A DNA stretch of 64,000 nt from Simmondsia chinensis (GCA_018398585.1 JAGTTD010000022.1:10207501-10271500), one strand, 5' to 3'; numbered from the stretch's first letter, positions 11,424 to 22,787 are shown. Notes: generated from the letters alone by a model not told the origin. Translations and numbers: made by a program.

Positions 11424-13163
11424 TGTTAGGAACAGTGTCCTGAAATCCAGATTTATTCTGGATACATTATTTTAACTAATAAATAAGACTAAAGTCCCAG
11501 TCATTTCCTAGTCAAATTTGTATATTTGAGCATTTATACTGCATGTGATTTTCTTTTGGGAAACATCCATGAGATGGGTGTAGTCCTCAGACTACAATTT
11601 ATATGTTTGTTCTAAGTGGTTTATGAGACTAAGCCACAGATAGACTGGGAACAAATGATATGGATTGTTGTTTGAAAGACTCGTAGTCGAAGACAAGTCT
11701 AAACCACTTGTATGTTAAGACTATAACGAACACTTTAGATGGCTTGTCTTGGTCATATGGATGGAGATCCAAAAGTGTTAAGTCAGTGTGTTTGACACGC
11801 TGAGCTGGACCATGTGGGTTACTTATTTATAGACTACTATCGGAAATGAGTGATTCACGTTGTACTGTTTGAACGACGACTCTAAATCCTGAGGGTATTT
11901 TGGACTTGTGCATGGAGCGTTAGTACTTTGGTGTACTATAAGTAAGGTCTAAAATGAATGACTGAAATCCCACATACACTGGATAGCGGCATGAAGTGTA
12001 ACAAGGATCAGGTATTCAATAGGGAATCTACAGTCTCTTATGAGATATAGATGTCCCCTTAGTTGATTCGCAAATATTTGAATAGTTCGGAAACTTTGGC
12101 CAAAGTATTCCAAGTGTTTGACATTTGGAATTTATACTGTGAATATGTTCAAGTATAAGTGAATTACTCAGTGAAGGGCAAGTCGGTAACTAATGGAGAA
12201 GCTGTGAAGAGGATAATGGTAGTAGTTATGTTTATCCTTTGTCATGGACATCTAGTGGAGCGGTTGTTGTTATCAATACAGTATATTAGGGAGATATCAA
12301 ATAAATAATTTAAGTTTGGAGTGCAGTGAGATTTATTTAGTGGAATTAAGTCTCATTAAATGGTAATTAAATTAATATCATGAGATGATTTAATTTAACC
12401 CATTTGGAGCTAGATTTAAATTGTCTCTGAGGTCCCTGCCCAAGCCTCTGTATTTTATTGCCATTAGAAAAATATTAATGAATTCATGAGAAGAATTATT
12501 TATCCGTAAGATGGGTAAATTAATTTTGCCAGACATTATTCATGCGATGAATAAATATTAAAAATTACAAAATAAAATAATTTTTGAAAATTAAAATTCA
12601 TAGGATGAATTTTTACATGTGAAAACAAAGCAAAATAAAAAAAATACAAACGAAAGCCTGCACAGTAGCGATCCGCGTGAACCCCAACGAACCAGCACCC
12701 TGGGACGGCTACCACAGGCATCCGCATCCCCACGCGGGGACGAATCACACAATGACACGTGTCATGCGACTGGTCAACTAAGGACACGTTTGACCTAGGG
12801 TTGAACGCTGCATTTTAATCCTTTCTTAGTATAAAATGACGCGTTAACTGGGCGGTTCCCACATCGAAAAATCAGATTTTTTCGCTCCGATGTATTTCTA
12901 TAAACAGAGGGGCTTATTCCGAGGTTTGGTATCGAAGTCAAAATATTTCTTTAGGGTTTCTGAAATTGTTTCTGAGACCCAGTTTAATATTTTTCGGAGC
13001 CCACCCTCCGGGCATCTCGGGGTCTTTGCGTAGAAGGTCTCGGGGTCTCCTACTTGAAGTGCTCTAATTGGTGCCTATTGTTGTGACCATAGTTGAGAAC
13101 TGTGAACACAATAGTCGGCATCATAGTTTATTTTTCAACAAAATCAATATGTTTTTTCTGACA
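11424..13163 (+). repeat. Copia-1 3' LTR (1,740 bp)
   Basis: The LTR begins TGTTAGGAACAG and ends TCTGACA. From 12015 on it is collinear with 5702-7300. It shows the empty LINE insertion site (around 12014) and carries a ~443-bp deletion relative to the 5' copy at the sequence equivalent to 6737-7186. Confidence 0.88.
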
Positions 13164-13289
13164 TTCACACCCAAAAAGAGGCGAGCAACATCAGAGTTAA
13201 ACTTGGAGGAAGTCTTCTTTTGTTTCTCGGCAGTGAAGTAAGACCAAGCTCATGGGCTTATTAACCTAGGTCGGAACAAGTTGATAGGA
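13164..13289. other. Short unassigned spacer
   Basis: This stretch separates the Copia-1 LTR from the plastid block. A minus-strand reading gives a short open peptide, but I do not recognise it. It may be flanking element sequence that once continued on the far side of the plastid block. Confidence 0.4.
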
Positions 13290-13432
13290 TCCCCTTTTTA
13301 AGTCCCCATGCCCCCCCATGCCCCCCCCGTGTGGTGACATCTGGGGGGACATGGGGGCAAAAAAAAGGAAAGAGTAGGATGGGGTTTGTCTCGCTTTGGC
13401 GTAGCGGGCCTCCCACTGGGGGCCCGCACGAC

Positions 13433-14020
13433 GGGACTCTTTGCTCAGTGGTAGAGCGCACCCCTGATAATTGCGTTGTTATGCCTGGGCTGCAAGGGCT
13501 CTCAACCACATGGATAGTTTAATGTGCCCATCAGTGCCTGACCTTGAGATGTGGATCATCCAAGGCACATTAGCATGGCGTATTCCTCCTACTCGATCCG
13601 GGGTTTGAAACCAAACTTCTCCTCAAGAGGATAGATGGAGCAATTCATGTGAGATCCAATGTAGATCCAACTTTCGATTCACTCGTGGGATCCGAGTGGT
13701 CCAGGGGGGACCACTACTGCTCCTCTCTTCTCGAGAACCCATGCATCCCTTATCAGTGTATGGACAGCTATCTCTCGAGCACAGGTTTAGGTTCGACCTC
13801 AATGGACAAAAATGGAGCACCTAACAACACATCTTCACAGACCAAGAACTACGAGATCACCCCTTTCATTCTGGGATGACGGAAGGATCATATCATTCGA
13901 GCCTTTTTTTTCATACTTTCCCAGAGGTCTGGAGAAAGCTGCAATCAATAGGATTTCCCTAATCCTCCCTTCCCGAAAGGAAGAATGTGAAATTCTTTTT
14001 CCTTTCCACAGGGACCAGGA
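13433..14020 (+). pseudogene. trnI-GAU: Plastid trnI-GAU 5' exon and most of its group II intron
   Basis: The 5' exon (about 13433-13470) ends CCCCTGATAA with the GAU anticodon, and the intron follows. The upstream sequence (13290-13432) matches the plastid rrn16-trnI spacer. The intron body is recognisable from the block around 13500-13620 to CCACAGGGACCAGGAG near 14020, where it stops abruptly. The 3' exon is missing, so no tRNA can be made. The exon start is altered (GGGACTCTTTGCTCAG) compared with the usual GGGCTATTAGCTCAG. Confidence 0.9.
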
Positions 14021-14027
14021 GAGCAAT

Positions 14028-14160
14028 ACTTACTATATCCATGTGAATTATGTCCCCTACCTTTATGAATATGAAGGAATTATTCCATTATTGTTCACTA
14101 ATAATAGTGAAATTAATGGTGCAGAGTCAAAAAGGGATTTTTACCCCACATTATTAATTT
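14028..14160 (-). pseudogene. petN: Plastid petN: first five codons and upstream spacer
   Basis: On the minus strand the start ATGGATATAGTAAGT (14028-14042; M-D-I-V-S) matches petN, a 29-residue subunit of the cytochrome b6f complex. Only the first codons remain, because the sequence joins the trnI intron at about 14021. The bases upstream (14043 onward) look like the trnC-petN spacer. The match is short, but the leader just before the ATG also fits. Confidence 0.68.
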
Positions 14161-15290
14161 AATGAACTAATCCAATAAATCCACTTATAATAAATTACTA
14201 TATGATTTTTAGTAGCATTATGATTTTGAATAGAATTGGGAAAAATCAAACACAAGCAAAATACGCAGTGACTCCCTTGTCTTATCCAAGGGAGTCTTAT
14301 TAATAGAACATGCAAGGATAATAATACCTACCCCATTTGATCTAATTCTTATCCTCTCCGTGAAATAATCGATAGACAATATATTACATTCTTGACTAGG
14401 GATTAAAAAAAAAAAGAGAGAACTTTTTTGTATTTTTTCTTTCATTTTCTTTAAAAAAAACCAATTATCCAATCGAATATTAATCGAATACCTGGGTACT
14501 CAGAGACTTGTGAGTTTGTATACAAAGCATCTTCCGCCTTTTCCTAAATACTAACTACTAATTTAGTTAGACCTCACTCCTGCTAGTTAATCTAATTAAA
14601 GGCCCAGTCAGTAAACACTCTATTTGTAGTGGAAGGGAGTTGAGAAGTCTTCATAGTCCTTCTACTCCAATAATCCTTAATATTTCCTTGAATCCTAAAT
14701 GTAAGGATTTACAGAAAGAACTTTCGACAACCTCCCTTCTTTAATTCAGAATGAAGGGGCACGCTATGACCGTTAAGAGTAGGTATTGTATTCTATCTCA
14801 TCGTATCATATTCTGCTCTCGATATTTGAGAATCGCCATTAATACCTCGGTCTAGTTCCGGGATAATCCTTTGTTCCATAGTCCTAGGGCTATTTACAAC
14901 TAGCCAATTAAGAATTCTTGGATGGACTAGTACTAGCAGTGCATCAAAGATGCAGTCATCGATTCTCCCGAGAGGCTACAATTACTACGAGCAAACATAA
15001 AACATATTAATGATGAGGAACGCATTTTTGCTATGCTACTAATACTTGGACTTGCTCTGCTATTCTGCCCAAGCATGGCCGAGGAAGAGTTACGGGGCAT
15101 AAAACAAAAAAAAATATGCGGAGGATCCGGCATACTTTATGTAATTTTTACTTCGTCCATGATAACACGTAATAAATAAAAAAAAGTAAGGCTCATTTAG
15201 ACAAAAGATCCACATCCAAGTTCCATAATTTTGGGTCCGCTATCCCAATTATGATTTTCCTACCCCTAAAGGGAAAGGTCCTTCCCTTTT
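14161..15290. other. AT-rich, probably plastid-derived segment, origin not resolved
   Basis: No known gene was recognised. The left part may be more of the trnC-petN spacer and the right part more of the trnR-trnN spacer. Neither assignment is proven. A plus-strand reading at about 14935-15160 contains a hydrophobic stretch (FAMLLILGLALLFCPSMA), but it lacks a start codon and a known homologue. Confidence 0.45.
14270..14296. terminator. Perfect 10-bp hairpin, plastid 3'-end type
   Basis: GACTCCCTTG and its exact complement CAAGGGAGTC are separated by seven bases. Plastid transcripts commonly end in such stem-loops. Without a neighbouring gene this is only a structural call. Confidence 0.55.
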
Positions 15291-15300
15291 GGGCTGGTTG

Positions 15301-15374
15301 TGGGCGAGGAGGGATTCAAACCCCCGACACTGTGGTTCGTAGCCACGTGCTCTAATCCTTTGAGCTACAGGCCC
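15301..15374 (-). tRNA. trnR-ACG: Plastid-derived tRNA-Arg (ACG)
   Basis: The minus strand reads GGGCCTGTAGCTC at its 5' end and closes with CCTCCTCGCCC. The anticodon loop CTACGAA gives ACG. It is full length (74 nt) and next to rrn5, as in the plastid inverted repeat. Compared with the usual plastid sequence I see three changes, all transitions (GAGG to AAGG, CACGG to CACAG, TTCGAA to TTTGAA). It is probably a silent nuclear copy, since plastid tRNA genes rarely work after transfer. Confidence 0.88.
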
Positions 15375-15622
15375 CACCCCACCTCCACTGGATCTGTTGC
15401 CAAAAATGTCCTAAAAAGAAAAGGAACATTTCCTATCCCCAGCCATTTCGAGTAAGAAGATGTGAAAGCGTGTTTCTCTCTATAAGAACGGTGCGTTCCA
15501 AGATGTGAAGTGTGAGAGAAGGGATGTCATAATTGGGGTTTTGAATAAGATGACCTTTTTCATATTTTTTTTCTTTTTCATATTGAAAAAGTAATAAGAA
15601 TGAGAGGTGTTAAGCTTTTTAT

Positions 15623-15744
15623 CATCCTGGCGTCGAGCTATTTTTCTGCAAGAGCTCCCCCATAGTATCGTCACCACAGTAGAGTTTAACCACCGAGTTC
15701 AGGATGGATTGGTGTGGCTCCTCTACGCTTAGGACACCAGCATA
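15623..15744 (-). rRNA. rrn5: Plastid-derived 5S rRNA copy
   Basis: The segment matches plastid 5S rRNA over its length, from GGTGTCCTAAGCGTAGAGG near its 5' end to CGACGCCAGGATG at the 3' end. It lies between trnR-ACG and rrn4.5 in plastid order. Several substitutions are present. As nuclear DNA it is expected to be untranscribed. Confidence 0.87.
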
Positions 15745-15968
15745 TCGAACCATGAATGAAGAAAGGCATGAGAGAAAAGCATATTGGCTAGTGATTGTGA
15801 TGCCCTAATTCTTGACTAGAGGGGACACCAAAGGTCTCTACCCTTCCATCCCTTGGGTATATAGAGAGGGAGGGCAGGGCTTTTGGTTTTTTCATGTTGT
15901 CAAAGAGTTGAACAAAGGAAATAGACGGCGAGTGCCTAATCAAGTTGATTCGGTCATGTAGAAACAAG

Positions 15969-16071
15969 ATTCAAGTCTATCGGTCTGTTAGGATGCCTCA
16001 GCTGCATACATCACTGCACTTCCACTTGACACCTATCGTAATGATAAACGGCTCGTCTTGCCGTGACCTTC
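15969..16071 (-). rRNA. rrn4.5: Plastid-derived 4.5S rRNA copy
   Basis: The minus strand begins GAAGGTCACGGCAAGACGAG and runs about 103 nt to a 3' end near AGACTTGAAT, the size and ends of plastid 4.5S rRNA. Spacing to rrn5 (about 225 bp) and to the rrn23 end is plastid-like. Confidence 0.88.
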
Positions 16072-16084
16072 TCTTGAATTCTCA

Positions 16085-16430
16085 AAACTTCTGTCGCTCC
16101 ATCCCCGCAGGGGCGGAGAACCCGTCGCTGTCTCGGCTGTGCACCAGAGGCTCTAGGGAAGTCAGAATAGGAGAGCACTCATCTTGGGGTGGGCTTACTA
16201 CTTAGATGCTTTCAGCGGTTATTCGCTCTGCACTTGGCTACCCAGCGTTTATCGTGGGCACGATAATTGGTACACCAGAGGTGCATCCTTCCCGATCCTC
16301 TCGTACTAGGGAAGGTCCTCTCAATGCCCTAATGCCCACACCGGATATGGACCGAACTGTCTCACGACATTCTGAACCCAGCTCACGTACCGCTTTAATG
16401 GGTGAACAGCCCAACCCTTGGAACATACTA
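16085..16430 (-). pseudogene. rrn23: Plastid 23S rRNA, 3' fragment only
   Basis: About 345 bp match the last part of plastid 23S rRNA on the minus strand, including the conserved stretch around 16270-16400. The fragment stops at about 16430, where accD sequence begins. The 3' boundary next to rrn4.5 is approximate. Confidence 0.85.
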
Positions 16431-16433
16431 CAG

Positions 16434-17441
16434 CCCCATAAACTGAAAATCCATAACCCCAATTGCTGCAGGAATACCATTTAATTGACCTATACCTGTT
16501 TGAATAGTTTCAGTTAAGCATGTCTTTCTTTGATAAGAATCGATATGATCTTTATAAGGTTCCTTCTCCAAATAAAAGTTAATGGGATCCAGAGAGACCA
16601 TGTCTTCGTCCATAGGATTCCAAGTACCTGGATCAATCAAAAGTTCGATTCTATCTGAACTACTCATTTTCCAATGATATCCACATTTTTCACAAATATT
16701 ATTTTTTGAATTCAAAAATTTCTTATAAATTAATCCATCCCAATTTTCGCATTGAATCCACAAATACCTATATTTTTTAGTTTCATTAAGATTATTAAAA
16801 CTCTCTCTTCTAGTTACATCACTACTATTCATGATAGTTCTACTTGAACTTTCACTCTTATTTCGACTTTTACTAAAAATGTAGATATAAATGTAGCTAT
16901 CACTGTAATTGTTACTATTACTTAAAATTGAACTATCAATACGGATTTGAGAATGAAGATAACTGTCAATGCAACTATTAATGTGATTATTCCAACTATA
17001 TTTAGTATCATATATGTAAGGATCATATTAGGGATTGTCACTCCTAGATCTAGTATTCAAATAACTAGAATTCCAATTCTTATAAAAAGAACTTTGTAGT
17101 TCACTCAAAAAAGAATGATCATTGTCAATCTCAAAATTTTGATTCTCAATATCAGAATATATGGAATAATTGTCTCCTTTATTATCCCTAACTAAAAAAG
17201 TTTATCAGAGATGAAATTCTGAATGCCCCTGACACCGAATAAATGATCAACACTACTAACTCGAACTGTCATTATCACTCCAACGATAAATGTTTTTTTC
17301 TGTATCATTTATACTTGGATCTTTTCTTCTCCTTCGACTGGTATTTTCAAAAGGACCAAGAATATTCATTGATTTACTTAGCCCACACCTGTGTTCTAAC
17401 TCTTCTTTAGACAACATTGAATTGAACCACCATTTTTCCAT
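16434..17441 (-). pseudogene. accD: Plastid accD, N-terminal part, truncated and frameshifted
   Basis: accD encodes the carboxyltransferase beta subunit of plastid acetyl-CoA carboxylase. ATG 17439-17441 begins [20 protein letters not shown], the family start. The variable serine-rich part follows with stops (about 16850-17250). A second clear block (16440-16832) carries the zinc-finger part [18 protein letters not shown] and ends at GVMDFQFMG. The catalytic C-terminal domain is missing because the sequence joins rrn23 here. The first cysteine pair reads WIQCENWDG, so one zinc-finger cysteine (CENC) is replaced. Confidence 0.9.
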
Positions 17442-17988
17442 AGAGCTTTCTTGCACCCGATTTGTATGAATATACAATGGATGAATAGTCATTCGATGAA
17501 AAATCAATTGAATATTTCATTTCCTATTAGAATAAGCATCTAGATCCAATCTCACCTAACTGTAAGAAGTAAGAATTCGGGGTATCACTTAACTGTATAT
17601 GATAGAACTTCATTTCCATAAAATCTCACCTAAGAATAAGTTTCTATTAAATTATGGAATATGGAAATGGAACACAAAAAAAAAAAAAACCAATATACAG
17701 GATGGCTAGTAGAGAGGTTCTTACCATTGACTCGATATCCAGTTCAAGGCCCGAATCTGCGAAATATATATATATATATATAAATATACCAATCCAATCC
17801 TAGAGATCCATAGGTTTAATTGTGGATCCAATACAGAAACATTTGAGTTTTTTTAGTTTTAATTTTTGTATTTAAGATCTTATTTGTATATCTTGATAAG
17901 TATCTACCCCCAAAAATATATAATAATTTAATTGTATTCAGCTCAATCCTTTTAGTAAAAGATTGGGCCGAGTTTAATAGCAATTCAA
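17442..17988. other. Plastid rbcL-accD spacer
   Basis: The stretch lies between rbcL (upstream on the minus strand) and accD, in normal plastid order. It is AT-rich with an (AT)n run near 17767-17782 and a poly(A) tract near 17677. No gene is seen. Confidence 0.8.
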
Positions 17989-18119
17989 TTAAGAGACCGA
18001 ACAGTAATTACTGGATTGCAAAGTATCCACTGCTTGGAATTCAAATTTGATTTCCTTCCATACCTCACAAGCAGCCGCTGGTTCAGGACTCCATTTGCTA
18101 GCCTCACGGAGAATTTCAT
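17989..18119 (-). pseudogene. rbcL: Plastid rbcL, C-terminal end
   Basis: About 43 codons of the Rubisco large subunit C-terminus are present, including [19 protein letters not shown] and KFEF near the end. The frame continues to a TAA at 17989-17991. The fragment joins ycf2 at about 18119, so the rest of the gene is absent. Confidence 0.9.
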
Positions 18120-18358
18120 TACATGTTTCCCATCTGTTCTCGAGAAACAAGTGGGCTATTTCTTTGCAAAATTGTGCTCAATTTCATATGTGGCAATTCC
18201 GCCAAGATCTCTTCGTTAGTTGGGGGAAGAATTCACATGAATCGGATTTTTTGAGGAACGTAGCGAGAGAGAATTGGATTTGTTTAGACAATGTGTGGTT
18301 GGTAAACAAGGATCGACTTTTTAGAAAGGTATGGAATGTATCGTCAAATATTCAATAG
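18120..18358 (+). pseudogene. ycf2: Plastid ycf2 internal fragment
   Basis: The plus-strand reading includes [20 protein letters not shown] and [12 protein letters not shown], which belong to the large Ycf2 protein, a plastid import/ATPase-related factor of about 2,200 residues. About 79 codons are open and end at TAG 18356-18358, which is created at the junction with psbJ. Confidence 0.88.
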
Positions 18359-18359
18359 G

Positions 18360-18382
18360 AACCCTTCCCGTAGTATCGCCAT
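18360..18382 (-). pseudogene. psbJ: Plastid psbJ, first codons
   Basis: ATG at 18380-18382 on the minus strand starts a short match to psbJ, a photosystem II subunit. One base is lost after ATGGC, which shifts the frame. The position downstream of psbL agrees with the psbE-F-L-J operon. The spacer 18383-18515 matches this layout. Confidence 0.6.
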
Positions 18383-18515
18383 TTACCCCATTTCCCTCCA
18401 CATTTCGTCAAATAGTCATGCTAGAAACATAAACAGTCATGGATAATTATGAGATGAGGTCCTTCCAAATGGAATAAAGAATTCCTACTCTATATATTAT
18501 TCTATTTCGTTCTTT

Positions 18516-18659
<144 letters not shown>

Positions 18660-18789
18660 TTATCATTGGATGAATTGCATTGTTGATATTGACCCAAAAA
18701 AAAAAAAAAAAAAAACTGGTAGGTACAGCTAGTCCGTGAACAGCCAACCATTGCACCGTAAAAATTGGATAGGTTCGATCTATGGTCAT
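18660..18789 (-). pseudogene. psbF: Plastid psbF, frameshifted by a 20-A run
   Basis: PsbF is the beta subunit of cytochrome b559. The start at 18787-18789 reads [19 protein letters not shown], including the heme-ligand histidine. Twenty A on the plus strand (18696-18715) replace the shorter T-run of normal psbF and shift the frame. The final arginine codon has also become TGA. It is a clear pseudogene within the psbE operon order. Confidence 0.88.
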
Positions 18790-18797
18790 CGGGCCTC

Positions 18798-18842
18798 CTA
18801 AAAGGATCTACTAAATTCATCGAGTTGCTCCAAAGGGTCAAA
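18798..18842 (-). pseudogene. psbE: Plastid psbE, last 15 codons
   Basis: The minus strand reads [14 protein letters not shown] and a TAG stop (18798-18800). This is the C-terminus of the cytochrome b559 alpha subunit, eight bases upstream of psbF. The fragment ends at the junction with the Tat-Gypsy integrase. Confidence 0.87.
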
Positions 18843-19520
18843 ATAGATTTCCAGTCTTTATTGAGTAGCTAATCTGTGCTTGTCCAGGGCTTCAAGCTCG
18901 GCTAGCTTGATCTTCACATTCTCGTCTGGGTCAATAAGCTGAACGACTACTTTTAGAGAAGGCAATTGTATTTCCAAAGACACAACTTCCTTTGACCCAA
19001 ACACCGAACTATAAGGCGTGCATCCCATTGCATTTTAGACTATAGTTCGGTATGCCCATAGAGCTTTAGGTAACTATTCATGCCAGTCCCTTCTTGTTTT
19101 CGAGATTATCAGAGATTATCTTCAACGGGACCCCATAAGAGTAGATCAACTAAACTCGAATGAAATTTGCAACTTCTTTTGCCTTCACCTCTCTTAACGC
19201 AACAACTTTAGCCCATTTTGAATAGTAATCAGTCCCTACGAATATATATTGATGTTGGCAGAATGACGAAGGCTTAAATGGACCTATGACCTCGAGGCCC
19301 CATGCGTCAAGGGACCAAGACAAAACTCTAAGATTTAGAGCTTATGGTGGATGGTGAATGAAATCTCCATGAATTTGACAAACTTGGCAAGTCTTTGCGA
19401 ATTTCATTGCATCTTGCACCAGGGTTGGCCAATAATAGCCTAACCTTTTGACTTGATCAGCGAGCTTTGGTCCCGCTTGGTGAGCACCGCATATGCCAAA
19501 ATGCGTTTCTCTGAGAGCGA
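18843..19520 (-). pseudogene. Tat-Gypsy integrase, truncated
   Basis: Integrase joins element DNA to the host genome. On the minus strand the zinc-binding end reads TCQVCQIHGDFIHHP (about 19360-19405). The core follows with DAWGLEVIGPFKPS and a YSKWAKVVALREVK segment. A further block near 18855-18960 reads NVKIKLAELEALDKHRL. Stops are frequent and the catalytic order is broken. It ends at the plastid junction, so the C-terminal DNA-binding part is missing. Confidence 0.8.
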
Positions 19521-19939
19521 GGGTGGCCTCTTCTTTTGATAAACACCGCTACAAGATCCCATCAAAGGACATTCAATACAAAGTGTCATTTTTCAACACC
19601 AATTCAGGTGCTCGTATTCTTATCTCCCCCCTTTTCTTAGAATCACTAGGTAAAAAGAACATGTCGCAAATATTCAATCAGAGTTTGTCGCCATTCTGGC
19701 TCTTCTTCACTATCGTCAACGGAGACTGAGTTTACCATTTCCACTTGGTCTATACGCTTCACTGCAGGCGTCAGCAAGTGACGTTGCCCAACAGTGACTT
19801 AAACTTCCCTTTCAGTGGGCAGAGTTATGTGGCAAGCTTTGCTAAGGCGTCGCTTTATTGTTCTCAGACCTTGGCACATGTAATATTTTAATATCATAAA
19901 ACTGCTCCATCAAATATTTTGCTATTTGGTACAAAGGCA

Positions 19940-20290
19940 CTGAATTTGCATTTCTAACTTCATATTGACCATTTATTTACCTGATAATCAGTTGAGAATC
20001 GCCAAATGCTTGCAAATAGTCGATGCATGCATTTTGATGGCCATTTCTAGACCAATGACGTGTGCCTCATACTCAGCTACGTTGTTAAAGCAAAGTTCTA
20101 TTAATGAAAAGGAGTAAGGAATGAGTCCGCCGGAGGGTGTGATGAAGACAATGCCTACACCTGCCCCCTTTTGATTTGCTGCTCTATCAAAATACAGCTG
20201 CCAGTGTATCGTCTCTACATGGAGTATCTCTTTATCTGGCAAGTCATATGGAATTGTTCATCATCAGGAGCTGAATTTGCCGTCAAGAAG
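19940..20290 (-). pseudogene. Tat-Gypsy additional RNase H (archaeal type)
   Basis: The reading WQLYFDRAANQKGAGVGIVF and PYSFSLIELCFNNVAEYEAH (20242-19988) matches the second RNase H domain seen between the ordinary RNase H and integrase of Tat elements. The first catalytic Asp (YFD) and the Glu (AEYEA) are present. The following part is degraded. Confidence 0.82.
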
Positions 20291-20339
20291 TCAACTATAG
20301 CCTGCCCTTTAATAACTTTTTGTGGCACAAACTTTATGT

Positions 20340-20950
20340 CAGATGGGGCTAATAACATTGCCACTTAGCATACCGCCGTAACAACACTGTTTTCGATAAT
20401 AAATACCTCAGCGGGTCCACCTTTGAGATCAAGGTAACCGAATGAGACATGACATAATGCCTCAATTTCTTCAAAGCGAACACCAACGCTAGGCAAATCT
20501 TTTCAATAGACGAATAGTTATGTTCTGCCCCCACCGATGTCCTTCTGATATAATAAAGGGCATTTTCTTTTCCTTCATCATTCTTTTGTGTTAACATTGC
20601 TCCAAGTGATTACTCTAATGCTACAGTGTACAATATCAAAGGTTTTCCTTGAACAGGTGCCATCAAAATAGGCGACTTTAGCAGATATTCTTTGATGCTG
20701 TTGACTGCATTTTGACAAGTCTTGTCCCAAACAAAAGGGACATCTCTCTTCATCAACCTTGTGAAAGGTTGGAATCTTCTTGACAGATTGGAATAAAATG
20801 TCTAATGTAGTCTAGTCTTCCTTGCAGACGGTGGAGTTCCCGTAAATTTCTTGGAGGAGGCATCTCCACAATTGCTTTAATCTTGTCGAGGTCAATTTTA
20901 ATCCCTCGGTGTCTGACCCCAAAGCTGAGAAATTTTCCAGATATGTCTCA
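20340..20950 (-). pseudogene. Tat-Gypsy RT end and RNase H
   Basis: At 20950-20640 the minus strand gives fragments of the RT thumb (GIKIDLDKIKAIVEMPPPRN, then SIKEYLLKSPILMAPVQGKP). At 20597-20349 it gives RNase H (ENALYYIRRTSVGAEHNYSS, then ALVFALKKLRHYVMSHSVTL). The catalytic half of RT with its YxDD box is absent, so this copy had lost its polymerase core. Confidence 0.82.
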
Positions 20951-21024
20951 GAATGCGCACTTTAACGGATTCATCGTCAGTCTGTTACTTCTTCCTTAAT
21001 CCTAATCCTTTGGCTTTTCTCATC

Positions 21025-21289
21025 TCGATCCTTTTAGGATTTAACCCAAAGGTTTTCCCAACCTCTAGAAGACTGAGACACAAGGGGATCTTGGCATATC
21101 ATCTTTTAAGGTTTCTTGTTCACTCATCACCAAAGTCATAGGTTAGGCAACACACGCCTTACCCTTGGCCTTATTTAATTTGATCCTTTTGGAATTTGAC
21201 CCAAAAGATTTTCCCAATCTCTGAAAGGCTGAGACACGAGGTGGCACTAGAAGATTTCTTTTTCTCGTGTCATCAAAGTCATAGGCTCA
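21025..21289 (-). repeat. Duplicated linker segment in Tat-Gypsy
   Basis: Two diverged copies of about 150 bp lie at about 21028 and 21182 on the plus strand. Each has GATCCTTTTRGRATTTRACCC, then TTTTCCCAAYCTCT and CTGAGACACRAGG. On the minus strand they include a VFERLGKSFG-like peptide typical of the protease-RT linker of Tat elements. Confidence 0.6.
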
Positions 21290-22787
21290 GTAATTGATAG
21301 GTCTAATTTAGTATATAATTATTTTTATCATTTTGATTCAATTTTAACCATTTTACATCAAATTTTTATCGCTTTTGCTCGGTTTCTCTCTTTTTCACTC
21401 GTATTACCATTTTCTTGCAAAAATACTTATTTTATGCTAAATCTTGCTAGGTTTTATCATCAACATCAATATTTGAAGGCAAGATACATCAAACAAAAGC
21501 ATAAAAATGAGCAAAATCAATCAAAATACTAGTTTTAGCAAGAAAACACCAAGTTCATGCATAATTCAATTCAACTTGCAAAAATGGGTAGCAAAATGCA
21601 CAAATCAAGAGCACGGATTGATTAAACAAAACATTAACATGTCCAGGTTGATGTAAACTCCGAATTTAGGTGGTTCTAAGCTCAAAAATCTGAAGAAAAA
21701 TAGCAAGAACAACAACAATGCAGAGAATAAAAATCAGCTTGCACAATTCGCTTCAACTTGCAATTTTGGGTGGCAAAATGGACGAATCAAGTGAAAGAAC
21801 CTCTTGTACACTTCAATAACATGTTCAAGTTGATGTTAAGACTGCTTTTGGGAGGCCAAAGCTCAAAAATAAATTGAAGAAAAACAGCAAAGAATAGTAA
21901 GTTGCAGAAATGAACACAAGCTTGCACAATTCACTTCAACTTCCAATTTTGGGTGGCAAAATGAACAAATCAAATGCAAGGATGACTTAAAAAATTCATT
22001 AAAATGTCCAAAATTATTTCAAGACTGATTTTGGGCGGTGCAAAGCAAGAAAAAATTGAAAAAATCAGCAACTTGATGAAATCTGCAGAACTGAGCAGCA
22101 AGGAGTAGAATGGAGGTGCAATGAGCTTTAAGCTTGCAATTTTTTGTATTTTTTTACTTAAAACCTTATGTACTATAAATAGGGATGCTCAGGAGTTCTT
22201 TAAATCTAGAAAAATTAAATACGAAGTAGCGAAATAAGAAAGAAATTCGTAGGAAAAAAGGAGGAGAAAAGAAGAAGTTTGGTTTGAAATTTTGCATTTT
22301 CAAGTTCTTTTCTATCCTTTTCTTCATTAGGTACATGAATTTTGTGTTAAATATCTCTTATATTAAGTTTATCATGAACTAATTTTTTTATTCCAAGGCT
22401 ATGATGTAGCCTAAGTTTTAATATAAGCTCATTTCTAATTCTACGTATTCAATGTTTTGTTATTGTATTGTTGAAGTGTTTATCATTATTTTTCATGAGT
22501 TTTAAATACTTGATCATCATTTAAGACCTATAATGATTCATAATGAGTCCAAGAAGAGATTTATAATGATTGCTAAGGTGATAAGCACCATAAATTGAGC
22601 GAATGCTTGAGAGAGATTAACGTGATTTGTGCGATTTTTAAGTGAAAATCATAGAGCTTTAAAAACTCTTTTCTTATTTAAATTTATGCACGTAAGTGAT
22701 GGATTAATCTGTAAAAGAGCATACTAAATGTTTCTCAAGAGCGAATATTTAGCAAATTAGGATTTGCAACTAGGTGAAATCAGATGC

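Larger units (their letters stand above)
5702..13163 (+). mobile_element. Copia-1: Copia LTR retrotransposon with collapsed pol; 5' LTR split by the LINE
   Basis: A partial 5' LTR (5702-7300) is followed by a Met-tRNA primer-binding site. An AT-rich leader, gag (9147-9989), pol scraps (about 10487-11340), a purine-rich tract and a complete 3' LTR (11424-13163) follow. The missing first ~590 bp of the 5' LTR (equivalent to 11424-12014) should lie left of the LINE, outside the window. Most of pol (integrase and the N-terminal RT) is absent, so the element could only have moved with help. The right-hand TSD would start at 13164 (TTCAC); its partner is not visible. Confidence 0.87.

Noticed and set aside
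13433..13470. Functional tRNA-Ile gene
   Set aside because: Only the 5' exon and part of the intron are present.
16206..16484. Open frames on either strand across the 23S fragment
   Set aside because: They are antisense or shadow frames of plastid rRNA joined to accD.
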